NCBI GenBank assembly: GCA_024404875.1 | Contig: JAKSPK010000012.1 | Span: 1 to 56,724, forward strand | Direction: 5' to 3' | Source: Oscillospiraceae bacterium | Lineage (GTDB): Bacteria; Bacillota; Clostridia; Oscillospirales; Ruminococcaceae | DNA: 56,724 bases | Shown here: in pieces, positions 1 to 7,976 of the stretch | Layout: every line of letters begins with the position of its first letter | Position numbering within the stretch: the stretch's first letter is position 1 | Notes under the pieces: generated by a model | Seen by the model: only the letters and a program-made list of their open reading frames with translations | What the model was told of the DNA's origin: nothing | The model's database searches: none | Program-made: the position numbers and the translations under genes

Positions 1-1
1 T

Positions 2-55
2 CATGCGGCCTGTTGGAATGCTCTTGAAATTGTGGCCTTAATGAGGAGAGACTAA
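2..55 (+). CDS. C-terminal tail of a gene that starts outside the window
   Basis: The frame beginning at base 2 is open and codes 17 residues (HAACWNALEIVALMRRD) before a TAA at 53-55. It lies just upstream of the AT-rich gene at 87 and on the same strand, so the two could be one transcription unit. The piece is too short to assign a family. It may be a chance open frame. Confidence 0.3.
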   Translation, partial: HAACWNALEIVALMRRD

Positions 56-86
56 CATAAATCGGAATTTAGGAGGGGGTGACATC

Positions 87-452
87 ATGACGTTAAAGGA
101 AGATGGTTTTCATGGAATCATAGAGGAATTCAAAGATTCTATTTATACTACATTTGTAAAAAACGGTGGTCTTCGGGAAATCAATTCAAATAATATTGCC
201 AGAGAACTTGATTGTTTTTGGGAGTATCATATCAGTGTGGAAGAAGAGGTCGTGCAAGTTATTCTTTTCTATTATTGCCTTGCTGAAGTAATCGGTTATT
301 TACCTGATTTTTGTTTTAACACGGTCAATAGATACATTAGATACATTGACAAGTATCGTGAAATTGATTTGTCTGACACATTATCGGATTCTGAGCAAAC
401 GGAGATCCATTCATTTGTTTCCAAGCTCATATTATATATGCAGAAATTCTGA
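87..452 (+). CDS. AT-rich orphan protein, 121 aa, function unknown
   Basis: The gene has a strong AGGAGGGGG ribosome site about 10 bases before ATG 87 and codes a 121-residue soluble acidic protein without signal peptide or membrane segment. I do not recognise the family. Its base composition is visibly more AT-rich than the surrounding genes (many AAT, ATT and TTT codons), which suggests recent acquisition. It follows the 3' end of another gene on the same strand and lies next to a tRNA locus with a tRNA remnant. A small AT-rich acidic orphan after a truncated larger gene is typical of immunity proteins of polymorphic toxins, but this is inference from layout only. Confidence 0.75.
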   Translation: MTLKEDGFHGIIEEFKDSIYTTFVKNGGLREINSNNIARELDCFWEYHISVEEEVVQVILFYYCLAEVIGYLPDFCFNTVNRYIRYIDKYREIDLSDTLSDSEQTEIHSFVSKLILYMQKF

Positions 453-480
453 TTTATCTTATGAACCGTATAAAATACAA

Positions 481-512
481 TGCCCCGAAGCCTTTTGAAA
501 TGCTTCGGGGCA
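481..512 (-). terminator. Hairpin terminator of the tRNA-Thr region (possibly bidirectional)
   Basis: An 11-bp GC-rich stem (TGCCCCGAAGC paired with GCTTCGGGGCA) is followed on the minus strand by TTGTATTTTA. It would end minus-strand transcripts from the tRNA promoter and could also end the orphan gene at 87-452. Confidence 0.6.
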
Positions 513-553
513 AAACTTCTATATCAGTACCGACCTTTTTCAAGACGGGGTAA

Positions 554-613
554 GCTGGTGGCCGGACTCGAACCGCCGCCGGCAGTACCGGAGCCGTGTA
601 CTCTGCCAACTGC
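554..613 (-). pseudogene. Degenerate 5'-truncated tRNA-Thr (GGU-like) remnant
   Basis: Read on the minus strand this 60-nt stretch keeps part of a D arm (CAGTTGGCAGAG), an anticodon arm with a loop containing GGT, a T arm (GGTTCGAGTCC) and the 3' acceptor half CCACCAGC. The 5' acceptor strand and D-stem start are missing, and the base before the anticodon is C rather than the invariant U. The 3' part repeats the 3' part of the intact tRNA-Thr at 650-722. It is either a decayed tandem tRNA gene or the tRNA-end copy left by an integrated element. Confidence 0.55.
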
Positions 614-619
614 AAACAG

Positions 620-646
620 AAAGCCCGTCTCAAAAAGACGGGCTTT
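620..646 (-). terminator. Terminator hairpin behind tRNA-Thr
   Basis: An 11-bp perfect stem (AAAGCCCGTCT with AGACGGGCTTT) and a 5-nt loop lie directly downstream of the minus-strand tRNA-Thr. The T-tract on the minus side is short (TTTCTG). Confidence 0.6.
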
Positions 647-649
647 TCA

Positions 650-722
650 AGCTGGTGGTCGGACTCGAACCGACGACCTGCGCATTACGAATGCGCTGCT
701 CTACCAACTGAGCCACACCAGC
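650..722 (-). tRNA. tRNA-Thr, anticodon CGU
   Basis: The minus strand folds into a complete cloverleaf. The acceptor stem is GCTGGTG with CACCAGC, the D arm contains GGCTCAGTTGGTAGAGC, the anticodon stem is GCGCA/TGCGC with loop TTCGTAA (anticodon CGT, reading ACG), and the T arm is GTCGGTTCGAGTCCGAC. The discriminator base is U, as known for threonine tRNAs of Bacillus. The CCA end is not encoded. Confidence 0.95.
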
Positions 723-752
723 ATATTCAGCTTTTCTTATGAATGCCTGTTT

Positions 753-781
753 ATTATACCATACAATGTGGGAAATGTCAA
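753..781 (-). promoter_or_regulatory. Promoter of tRNA-Thr
   Basis: On the minus strand TTGACA (776-781) and TATAAT (753-758) are separated by 17 bases and end about 30 bases before the tRNA. It is a perfect consensus sigma-A promoter. Confidence 0.85.
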
Positions 782-827
782 GCCCTCGCACCGAAAAAAT
801 TTGTCTGCAAAAAATATCAAAAAGGAA

Positions 828-856
828 TTGTATTTTTTCGGAAAATATGCTATACT
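828..856 (+). promoter_or_regulatory. Promoter of the 960-2387 gene
   Basis: TTGTAT (828-833) and TATACT (851-856) are spaced by 17 bases. The promoter diverges from the tRNA-Thr promoter. Confidence 0.6.
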
Positions 857-959
857 ATAATGGAGAATGAGCGCATAGCGCTCAGACTGTTCAAATATAA
901 AGAACGATATGATCAGAAAGGAGTGCGGTTCCAGCAGAATCCGAACCGCAACGGAAATT

Positions 960-2387
960 ATGGCTAGAAGAAAAAAAGGCGTAAGCTGTCTTGGTGTATT
1001 GCTGATCCTATGCATGATCGTGCTGATCGTCTGCACAGGCACCGTCAGACTGCTCTTCCGGAACGGCAATGCCCCGAAGCTCTTCGGTAAACGCTTTGTC
1101 TATTATGCAGAGGATGACATGGGATCCCGGGTGCCGGACGGCGTTCTTGTTTTTGCCGAGGATACCGATCAGATTGACACGCAGGACATCGTCCTTTATA
1201 AGAATGCGCAGGATCAGTACCGCATCGCGGTCGCAAGTCTGATCGTCGAGACCGACTCCAGCATCGAAGGACAGTCCGGCAAGACCTTTTATCTTACGAC
1301 CGTTACCAATACGACTGCTTTTGAAACCGATTCCTCAAAGGTCATCGGCATCTGCCGCAGATTGAGCAGAGAACTCGGCGCCGTTATTAAGGTTATGATC
1401 GGTACGCCTGGTTTGATTCTGCTTCTCATCATGCCGGCAGCGATTCTGGTATTCTATCTGCTTTCCCTGCTTCTGCGCCGCGGCGATGATGCGTCGGTAT
1501 CCGGCTCGGAGGAAGCAGACAATGACCTCGAATTTGTTAAGTCCATTCAGCAGAAACAGCAGCAGATCGCGGAGCGCGATGCAGAACGTGCCGAGCGTGA
1601 GCGCAGAAAAACGCAGACCTTTGACGATGGCTTCTATGAGGATCAGGCGGAAAAAACCACACACCGCCTGAGCGATGAGGAAATCGCAAAGATGGAGGAG
1701 GAAGAGGCCGCACGCCGTGCAGAGCGCATTGCGGCAGTCCGCAGCCATATGGAACAGCGCCGGCAGACGGAAACCCCCGACGGTGTCCCGCTTTACACAA
1801 CCGAAATTATCACCAAGACGCATACCCTTTCGATCCCGCGCGTCGGCGATCAGCTCACCAGGACGCAGCAGCGTCCGCTGCGCCCGACTCCGACCGAGGA
1901 TATCCCGCGTCTGACTGCGACCGGTCATCTTCAGATTCCGACCGCGGAGCAGATCGCAGCAGAGAAGCAGGCAGAGGAGCGTATGCGCCGGGCACAGGCA
2001 CTCGCCCGTGCTGCACAGGCTGAAGCATTCGCACCGGCCGGTACTGTCGGTACGCGCTTCGAGACGCATTCCGCAGATGAAGAACCTGAGCAGGAACCGG
2101 CAGCGCAGCCGGAGCGCAGACCTTATCGTTCGGTGCACGGCATGACCGCTGAGGAGATTGCTGAGCTGTACCGCAGAGATAAGCCCGCAGCTTCGCCGGA
2201 ACCGGCAGCTGCTGACTCTGAGCCGGCAGCATCCGTATCCGCGGCACAGCCCGAATCGGCTGCAGAAGAAGCTTTCTCCGCGCCGGTTAAGAAGACTGTT
2301 AAGAAGGTCGTGAAAAAATCGCAGATCGCATCCGCGAGCTTCGATGACCTTATGGCATTCCTCGACAACGAGCAGAAGAAACTTTGA
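960..2387 (+). CDS. Membrane protein with degenerate signal-peptidase-I-like domain and long charged tail
   Basis: The 475-residue protein begins with a basic stretch and a transmembrane helix (about residues 8-28). A beta-rich extracytoplasmic region follows whose pattern (MGSRVPDGVLVF, then DIVLYKN) resembles the S24/S26 signal peptidase fold, but I see no catalytic Ser/Lys pair. A second helix lies near residues 145-170. The last 300 residues are Glu/Ala/Arg-rich low complexity, ending in a Lys/Val stretch. An in-frame ATG at 909 would add 17 residues. AAGGAG (917-922) lies between the two ATGs and is followed by a GCGGTTC/GAACCGC hairpin (925-949) that could bring it close to ATG 960. I therefore prefer 960. 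The function is unknown. Confidence 0.75.
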   Translation: MARRKKGVSCLGVLLILCMIVLIVCTGTVRLLFRNGNAPKLFGKRFVYYAEDDMGSRVPDGVLVFAEDTDQIDTQDIVLYKNAQDQYRIAVASLIVETDSSIEGQSGKTFYLTTVTNTTAFETDSSKVIGICRRLSRELGAVIKVMIGTPGLILLLIMPAAILVFYLLSLLLRRGDDASVSGSEEADNDLEFVKSIQQKQQQIAERDAERAERERRKTQTFDDGFYEDQAEKTTHRLSDEEIAKMEEEEAARRAERIAAVRSHMEQRRQTETPDGVPLYTTEIITKTHTLSIPRVGDQLTRTQQRPLRPTPTEDIPRLTATGHLQIPTAEQIAAEKQAEERMRRAQALARAAQAEAFAPAGTVGTRFETHSADEEPEQEPAAQPERRPYRSVHGMTAEEIAELYRRDKPAASPEPAAADSEPAASVSAAQPESAAEEAFSAPVKKTVKKVVKKSQIASASFDDLMAFLDNEQKKL

Positions 2388-2399
2388 TTCATGCATAAG

Positions 2400-2434
2400 A
2401 AACAGCGGTACGATTCCGGTCGTATCGCTGTTTT
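2400..2434 (+). terminator. Rho-independent terminator
   Basis: AACAGCG-ACGA pairs with TCGT-CGCTGTT, with the final TTTT forming the U-run. It lies just after the stop at 2387. Confidence 0.8.
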
Positions 2435-2517
2435 GCTTATGTGCCATGCTGCTTACGAATATTTGTGCGCTGGCTTTTGCCTGTTATCCCTGTTGATCGT
2501 CGGTGATTCGTCAGCGC

Positions 2518-2546
2518 TTGACAAGAACGAGATTTTATGGTATCAT
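2518..2546 (+). promoter_or_regulatory. purA promoter
   Basis: TTGACA (2518-2523) and TATCAT (2541-2546) are separated by 17 bases and lie about 80 bases before the purA start. Confidence 0.85.
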
Positions 2547-2550
2547 ATAT

Positions 2551-2580
2551 GCGGTATGCGGCGTGTTAGTAGCATACCGC
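2551..2580 (+). promoter_or_regulatory. Hairpin at the 5' end of the purA transcript
   Basis: GCGGTATGC (2551-2559) is perfectly complementary to GCATACCGC (2572-2580) with a 12-nt loop. It begins at the expected transcription start. The following bases are only weakly U-rich, so it could be a 5' stabiliser or a weak attenuator. No known purine riboswitch was recognised. Confidence 0.5.
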
Positions 2581-2625
2581 TGAGAATTTTCTGACTTTTT
2601 CAAAGTGAAAGGAACGTGCAGAATT

Positions 2626-3903
2626 ATGATTACTGCAATAGTAGGCGGCAACTGGGGCGATGAAGGCAAAGGCAAGCTGACCGATGTTTTTGCTGCCGAT
2701 GCGGATTATGTCATCCGTTTTCAGGGCGGCGCCAATGCCGGTCACACAATCATCAACCAGTACGGAAAGAATGTCCTGCATATTCTTCCCTCCGGCGTTT
2801 TTCAGGAGGGAACGGTCAATATCATCGGACCGGGTGCAGCTTTCAATGTTGAACGCTTCCGGGCAGAGCTGGAGGATGTGAAGAAGAGCGGTGCTCCGAC
2901 TCCGCGTATTCTGGTTTCCGACCGCGCACAGCTTGTCATGCCGTATCACATTCTCTTTGATAAACTGGAGGAGCAGCGCCTCGGCAAGAACAGCTTTGGT
3001 TCGACGCAGTCCGGCATCGCGCCGCACTACGCGGATAAGGCTATGAAAATCGGCTTCCAGCTCGCTGAACTGTATAACGCAAACCTTGCTGAAAAGGTTG
3101 AGCGTGTCTGCATCATCAAGAATGCAACGATCAAGGGCCTCTATCCGGATGCGAATCTGCTGGATCCGAAGGAGATCCTCGCATATCTCAAAGAGGTCGG
3201 CACATTCATTAAGCCGTATCTCTGCAATATGGCAGACCTGATGCGCGAAGCAGTCAAGGCGGATAAGAATATCGTGCTGGAAGGTCAGCTCGGCGCGCTC
3301 CGCGATATCACAAACGGCATTTATCCGATGACGACATCTTCTTCCACGCTCGCAGGCTATGGTGCTGTTGGTGCCTGCCTGCCGCCGCACGCGATCAAGC
3401 GTGTCATTACTGTTGTCAAGGCATATTCCTCCTGCGTCGGTGCAGGTCCGTTCACGACCGAGATCTTCGGCGAGGAAGCGGATTCCCTCCGCAAAAAGGG
3501 CGGCAGCGACGGCGAATTCGGCGCGACTACAGGCCGTCCGCGCAGAATGGGTTGGTTTGATGCAGTCGCCACAAAATACGGCGTTTCTGTGCAGGGCACG
3601 ACGGATGTTGCGCTCTCCCTGATCGACGTTCTGGGCTATTTCGATGAAATCCCGGTCTGTGTGGCATATGATGTCAATGGCACCCGCACGACGGAATTCC
3701 CTGCCGGCGACCGTCTGGAAATCGCGAAGCCGATCTACGAAAAAGTTCCCGGCTGGAAGTGCGATATCAAGGGCGTAACCGAATGGGATGCGCTTCCGCA
3801 GGCCGCAAAGGATTATGTCGAATATATCGAGAAGCTGATCGATTGCCCGATCACGATGATCTCCACCGGTCCTGACCGCAAGGACATGATCTACCGCAAG
3901 TAA
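2626..3903 (+). CDS. purA: Adenylosuccinate synthetase
   Basis: PurA couples IMP and aspartate with GTP hydrolysis to give adenylosuccinate, the first committed step to AMP, in the cytoplasm. The 425-residue product has the N-terminal P-loop signature GNWGDEGKGK, the FQGGANAGHT motif, GTTGRPRRMGWFD in the C-terminal half and the guanine-binding STGPDR near the end. The length is normal for the family. I chose ATG 2626 because it is preceded by AAAGGAA and starts directly with the conserved strand; a GTG at 2605 would add seven unconserved residues. The gene has its own promoter and terminator and is monocistronic. No other purine gene is nearby. Confidence 0.97.
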   Translation: MITAIVGGNWGDEGKGKLTDVFAADADYVIRFQGGANAGHTIINQYGKNVLHILPSGVFQEGTVNIIGPGAAFNVERFRAELEDVKKSGAPTPRILVSDRAQLVMPYHILFDKLEEQRLGKNSFGSTQSGIAPHYADKAMKIGFQLAELYNANLAEKVERVCIIKNATIKGLYPDANLLDPKEILAYLKEVGTFIKPYLCNMADLMREAVKADKNIVLEGQLGALRDITNGIYPMTTSSSTLAGYGAVGACLPPHAIKRVITVVKAYSSCVGAGPFTTEIFGEEADSLRKKGGSDGEFGATTGRPRRMGWFDAVATKYGVSVQGTTDVALSLIDVLGYFDEIPVCVAYDVNGTRTTEFPAGDRLEIAKPIYEKVPGWKCDIKGVTEWDALPQAAKDYVEYIEKLIDCPITMISTGPDRKDMIYRK

Positions 3904-3906
3904 TAC

Positions 3907-3953
3907 AAAAACCAGCGCACGATTGCCGATATACAAGCGTGCGCTGGTTTTTT
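3907..3953 (+). terminator. purA terminator
   Basis: A long stem (AAAACCAGCGCACG with CGTGCGCTGGTTTT) is followed by a T-run. Confidence 0.9.
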
Positions 3954-4043
3954 CTGTTTCGGGGATTGGTGTTCGGCAGTTTTGTTCGGGATGAGCAGCA
4001 AATACAATACTGAAAAATGCGGCGGATGCTGATTGCGCGCTGG

Positions 4044-4072
4044 TTGACAAATAGTTGGAATTATGCTACAAT
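4044..4072 (+). promoter_or_regulatory. Promoter of the 4123-7820 operon
   Basis: TTGACA (4044-4049) and TACAAT (4067-4072) have a 17-base spacer, 50 bases before the ATG at 4123. Confidence 0.85.
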
Positions 4073-4122
4073 AATTATGTTTTTGCAGATTGCAGAAAAT
4101 ACGGCAAAAAGGAGGCTTGCGC

Positions 4123-5454
4123 ATGGGACACACCGTACCGCTGCGGTTGACCGCTGCCGCGCTCTTTTGCCGTGTATTCGGCTGTTTTCCGGTCTGGCTT
4201 CTGGCTCTGTGGCTTTATCCGCAGGCGCAGATCTATCCGGCACTGACCGTGCTTCTGCTCCTGCCGCTGCTTTCATCTGCGGGCTGCCGTTTTCTTCTGC
4301 TGCATTACCATGCATCTCCGCGCCGCGGAACTGTTTTCGCATGGCTGACTGCGGTTCCGACGGCACTGCTCTGCGGATATCTGGTCTCCCGCTTTACCGG
4401 CGGATGGATCATGACCTGCACGGCGGTGGCAATCACGATGATTCTCACGCATTTCCGTGTGAGTGCAGAGCCGGATATGCTCTTTACGACCGGTGCTTAT
4501 ACTGCGTTTCTGACCGGCATATTCATGACGGCATTTCTTTTGCGGATCGCGGAAATACAGGTGCCGATGAAGCTGATCCTCATTGTGACCGGCATGCTTT
4601 CGGCGGTTTATTTCCTGATGCGGAATCAGTTCATGCTGCTGCGGCTTGTCAACCGGCGCAGCAGTTCCGGCACTGATGTCCCGAAGGAGATCCGGCGGGG
4701 CAATCTGCTGCTTACATGCGCGGCAATCCTGCTGCCCGCGCTGCTCATGATCTTTTGGGAACCGCTGACCGACCTGCTGCTTCGGTTGCAGGATGCGCTT
4801 TCATGGCTCGCCGGACGGATCATCGACGGCATCACAGGGCTGATCGCATGGCTCGGCGGCAATGCGCCGGAGCTTTCGCACGAAGCCGAGACGGAAACGG
4901 CGGAGCAGGTGCTTCAGCCGCCGGGCGGTTTTAATCCGCTGGCGCTGCTGCTCTGGATTCCGATCATCGCGGCGGCAGTGTTAATGTGGCGTGTACTTCT
5001 TTCGGATTGGATTTATGATTTGCAGATATGGATGCAGCGCGTTCTGCGCAGGCTGCGCCGGAATGCCGATGCAGAGGATATTGGAAGCCGGAACGCCGAT
5101 GCGGAATATTATGATGTGGAAACTGTCACGGAGCCGGCGGACAAATCACGGCAGCAAAAGCGCCTTTGGAACCGTGCGCTGCGCCGCTGGAAAAAGCTGC
5201 CCGACAGCGACGAGAAATTCTATGCAGGATTCCGCCTGCTGCTGACCGCGCCTTGTTGGGCACAGGGGGAGTTGCGGGATTCCGATACCGTCCGCGAGAT
5301 CTGCGGAAAATGGATGCAGGGACATCAGCCGGAAAATGCGCTCGATGCAGCGGCGGCGGATTATCATGCGGGACGCTATGCCGGAACAGGACTGCCGGCC
5401 GAAGCGCTGCGCGATATGGCTGCGGCATTGACAGCGGCGCGGAATCAGTGCTGA
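4123..5454 (+). CDS. Polytopic membrane protein with DUF4129-like C-terminus
   Basis: The 443-residue protein has about six hydrophobic helices in the first 205 residues and another near 275-295. A cytoplasmic basic region follows, then a C-terminal helical domain (about 340-443) with spaced R/W/Y residues. That arrangement recalls the DUF4129 domain that often follows transglutaminase-type membrane proteins, but no transglutaminase core is present here and the assignment is tentative. ATG 4123 is chosen because AAAAAGGAGG precedes it by seven bases; a longer in-frame reading from 4090 lacks a ribosome site. It is the first gene of an operon with 5503-6612 and 6609-7820. Confidence 0.8.
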   Translation: MGHTVPLRLTAAALFCRVFGCFPVWLLALWLYPQAQIYPALTVLLLLPLLSSAGCRFLLLHYHASPRRGTVFAWLTAVPTALLCGYLVSRFTGGWIMTCTAVAITMILTHFRVSAEPDMLFTTGAYTAFLTGIFMTAFLLRIAEIQVPMKLILIVTGMLSAVYFLMRNQFMLLRLVNRRSSSGTDVPKEIRRGNLLLTCAAILLPALLMIFWEPLTDLLLRLQDALSWLAGRIIDGITGLIAWLGGNAPELSHEAETETAEQVLQPPGGFNPLALLLWIPIIAAAVLMWRVLLSDWIYDLQIWMQRVLRRLRRNADAEDIGSRNADAEYYDVETVTEPADKSRQQKRLWNRALRRWKKLPDSDEKFYAGFRLLLTAPCWAQGELRDSDTVREICGKWMQGHQPENALDAAAADYHAGRYAGTGLPAEALRDMAAALTAARNQC

Positions 5455-5502
5455 CACAATATCAATTCAGTATGAAAACTACATAAACTATGGAGGTATA
5501 TC

Positions 5503-6612
5503 ATGTCACTTCATATGAATCAATTCACTGCAATGAGCGGCCTGCGTTACGATAAGCAATCGCAGACCTACTGGGGTAGTCCGTCTGGATATCCGGTCTT
5601 TGTGACAGTGCAGCCGCGGCGTGATTCGGTCATCTTTCGTCTGATCGGAAAGCTGCGCGACGAATCGAATCATACGGCGATGCAGGGTGCGGTCACGGAG
5701 TTCACCGCATCGCATACGGGCATTTCCGGCATGATCTACGAAAACCGCTGTCTTGCCTGTGCGGTCTCACTGACACCGCGTGATACCGAAAGTGCGCTGC
5801 TGATGCGGATTGAGGAACTGCTCCAATTTGCAATGGAAATGGGACTTGTGCCTTGCTGTATGTCCTGCGGAACGGAATCGGGCTACCGGAGCTATCTGCT
5901 GGATGACGGCGGCGTGACGGTCTGTGATAACTGCAAGCCCTATGTTGAATCTAAAATGCAGGAAGCGCTGGAGGAAAAGGCGGCGGTGCAGACGAACTGG
6001 TTCGGCATCATCATCGGTGCACTTGCAGGTGCGGTCTGTGTATTTCTGCTCTCTTATTTCATTTTGCAGCTGAGCTATCTGAGCTTCCTGACCGGTGTGG
6101 CCGGTGTGCTGGTTGGTTTTGCACTGATGAAGAAGCTTGGAAGAAAGGTGACGATTCCGGCAGCGATCCTCTGCGGTGTGCTTTGCCTGATCGCGGGTAT
6201 GGCAGCGCCGGTCTTTGAGACTGCCAAAGAGATTCATTCTTATAATATGGACAATCAGGTGGCGGCGCAGCGGATCGTGACCAGCTATGAGGAGCTGAGC
6301 GATGCGCTTTCGGATATGTCGGAGGAGGAAATCAAGGCGGTGGAGGAATACACCGGTGAAAGCCTCGATCTTGCTCCGATGAAATCAAAATATGAGGATG
6401 CGAAAACGATCCTTGATCATATTTCTTATGATGCCTGTCTGAAGGATCTTGGAAAAATGATCGACATGGATTTGTACAACGATGTAAAGGGCGAGCTGAT
6501 CAAGTGCATCCTGATCCTTGCATTGTCCGTTGTGATCGGCACGCTGCTGATTGCGCCGGGCGTACTCAAGGCGGACAGCGGTGTTCATACGCTGCGGGAG
6601 CTGACGCTGTGA
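5503..6612 (+). CDS. Membrane protein with a four-cysteine zinc-ribbon, function unknown
   Basis: The 369-residue protein has an N-terminal soluble domain of about 115 residues. A zinc-ribbon follows (CMSCGTESGYR, then CDNCKPY, about residues 120-150), then four hydrophobic helices near 168-190, 192-208, 214-232 and 340-360 around an acidic helical linker. GGAGG lies eight bases before the ATG. The stop overlaps the GTG start of the next gene, so the two are translationally coupled. I do not recognise a named family. The layout (ribbon followed by helices) fits a membrane scaffold or sensor, but nothing in the sequence proves this. Confidence 0.85.
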   Translation: MSLHMNQFTAMSGLRYDKQSQTYWGSPSGYPVFVTVQPRRDSVIFRLIGKLRDESNHTAMQGAVTEFTASHTGISGMIYENRCLACAVSLTPRDTESALLMRIEELLQFAMEMGLVPCCMSCGTESGYRSYLLDDGGVTVCDNCKPYVESKMQEALEEKAAVQTNWFGIIIGALAGAVCVFLLSYFILQLSYLSFLTGVAGVLVGFALMKKLGRKVTIPAAILCGVLCLIAGMAAPVFETAKEIHSYNMDNQVAAQRIVTSYEELSDALSDMSEEEIKAVEEYTGESLDLAPMKSKYEDAKTILDHISYDACLKDLGKMIDMDLYNDVKGELIKCILILALSVVIGTLLIAPGVLKADSGVHTLRELTL

Positions 6613-7820
6613 GCCGTTCGGTGATTGTTGTCGGCGGCGGCGCATCCGGCCTTGCAGCTGCGATCGCTGCCGCAGAGCAGGGTGCAGTGGTGACTGTACT
6701 GGAGCGGTTGCCGCGTGTCGGAAAAAAACTGCTGCTGACGGGCAACGGCCGCTGTAATCTCGGTCATGAAGGATTTGCATGGCAGCATTATCACGGCACA
6801 TTTCCGCAGGGACGCCGGATCATGGAGCAGTTTGATGTCAAGGCATATTTCCGCCGTTTCGGGCTCTATACGCGTACGGACAGTGAGGGGCGCATCTATC
6901 CGATGAGCGGAACAGCGGCATCGGTGCTGGATGCGCTTCGTTTTGCGGCAGCACAGCGCAATGTGCAGACCGAATGCGGTGTGCAGATTACAGGACTGCT
7001 GTATTCCGGCGGTCAATGGGCGGTGCAGTGCGGCGATGCGGTATACAGGGCGGATGCGGTGATACTGGCGGCAGGCGGTGCGGCAGCTCCGTCCTGCGGT
7101 ACCGACGGAAATCTCTTTCCGATCCTGCAAAAAATGGGCTATGCGGTCACGCGGCTCCGCCCTGCGCTCTGTCCGGTGCCGACGGATCCGGCGCGTGTGC
7201 GGGCGCTTAAAGGGCTGCGTGTGCGGGCGGATGTGACTGCGCGGCACGGAGAACGCGATCTGAAAACGGAATCTGGCGAGGTACAGTTCACGGACAGTGC
7301 TCTCTCCGGAATTTGTGTATTCAACCTTGCGCGGTACGCTGCGCAGTACGGCGATACGGCGGTGCTGTCGCTGAATCTCCTGCCGGATTTTGATGATGCG
7401 GAGACCGCTTCCCTGATGAAAAGTCTGATGCGGCAGCGCAGTACGCTCCCGGCGGGTGATCTGCTGACAGGACTGCTGCCGAAGCGCATCGCAGAAACAT
7501 TGATCCGGCAAAGCGGCGGAAATTGCAATCTGCCTGCGGCACAGTGCAGCGGGGAGACACAGCGCAGACTTATCCGGTTGCTGCATGACTGGACATTCCC
7601 GGTGACGGGCTGCGCGAGCTTTACGCAGGCGCAGGTCACGGCAGGCGGGATTGCGGGGCAGTGCGTGAACCGCGATCTCAGCAGTAAGCTGCACAGTGGA
7701 CTGTATTTCTGCGGCGAGATGCTCGATCTCGATGGGGACTGCGGCGGCTGGAATCTGACATGGTGCTGGGCATCGGGCAAGTGCGCCGGTGAAAATGCCG
7801 CGAAGGGATCGGGAAAATGA
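6609..7820 (+). CDS. HI0933/YhiN-family FAD-dependent flavoprotein
   Basis: The 403-residue product opens with the FAD-binding Rossmann signature VIVVGGGASGLAAAIAA, continues with LLLTGNGRCNL, which is characteristic of the HI0933 (YhiN/BaiN-like) family, and ends with the second nucleotide motif GLYFCGEMLDLDGDCGGWNL. Members are cytoplasmic NAD(P)/FAD oxidoreductases of poorly defined substrate; one branch reduces bile acid intermediates. I chose GTG 6609 because it gives the canonical N-terminus and overlaps the upstream stop as GTGA. A longer frame upstream lies inside the preceding gene. It is slightly shorter than typical members but has both ends of the fold. Confidence 0.93.
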   Translation: MSRSVIVVGGGASGLAAAIAAAEQGAVVTVLERLPRVGKKLLLTGNGRCNLGHEGFAWQHYHGTFPQGRRIMEQFDVKAYFRRFGLYTRTDSEGRIYPMSGTAASVLDALRFAAAQRNVQTECGVQITGLLYSGGQWAVQCGDAVYRADAVILAAGGAAAPSCGTDGNLFPILQKMGYAVTRLRPALCPVPTDPARVRALKGLRVRADVTARHGERDLKTESGEVQFTDSALSGICVFNLARYAAQYGDTAVLSLNLLPDFDDAETASLMKSLMRQRSTLPAGDLLTGLLPKRIAETLIRQSGGNCNLPAAQCSGETQRRLIRLLHDWTFPVTGCASFTQAQVTAGGIAGQCVNRDLSSKLHSGLYFCGEMLDLDGDCGGWNLTWCWASGKCAGENAAKGSGK

Positions 7821-7948
7821 TACGGGAAATCCGTGAAAGCGCTCCGGCAGCGGCTTGTCCGGATTATGCAAAGGCGGTCACGGAATGTGAGGACCGCTAT
7901 ATGCTGATAACCGGGGCGAAGAAGGCTATAATAAGTACGATAAGATAG
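7817..7948 (+). CDS. Possible 43-aa coupled small ORF
   Basis: An ATG at 7817 overlaps the flavoprotein stop as ATGA and opens a 43-codon frame beginning MIREIRESAPAAACPDYAKA and ending at TAG 7946-7948. The overlap is typical of translational coupling. The start MIRE resembles acetyltransferase N-termini, so this may be a truncated remnant. The hypF -10 box lies inside it. It has no clear family. Confidence 0.35.
   Translation: MIREIRESAPAAACPDYAKAVTECEDRYMLITGAKKAIISTIR
7904..7932 (+). promoter_or_regulatory. Putative hypF promoter
   Basis: CTGATA (7904-7909) and a perfect TATAAT (7927-7932) are spaced by 17 bases. Transcription would start near 7939, leaving a 5' leader of about 125 nt before the hypF ATG. 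Confidence 0.55.
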
Positions 7949-7976
7949 GGTTTATCCGGTGAATTGACCAGAGCAT

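Noticed and set aside
2626-3903. A purine riboswitch in the purA leader
   Set aside because: The leader is about 75 nt with only one hairpin and lacks the conserved junction of purine riboswitches.
2566-4050. A 494-codon minus-strand frame opposite purA
   Set aside because: purA is certain on the plus strand, and the mirror frame has no recognisable motif or start signal.
6585-7871. A 428-codon minus-strand frame opposite the flavoprotein
   Set aside because: It arises from GC-rich codon positions of the HI0933-type gene, with low-complexity Arg/Ala composition.
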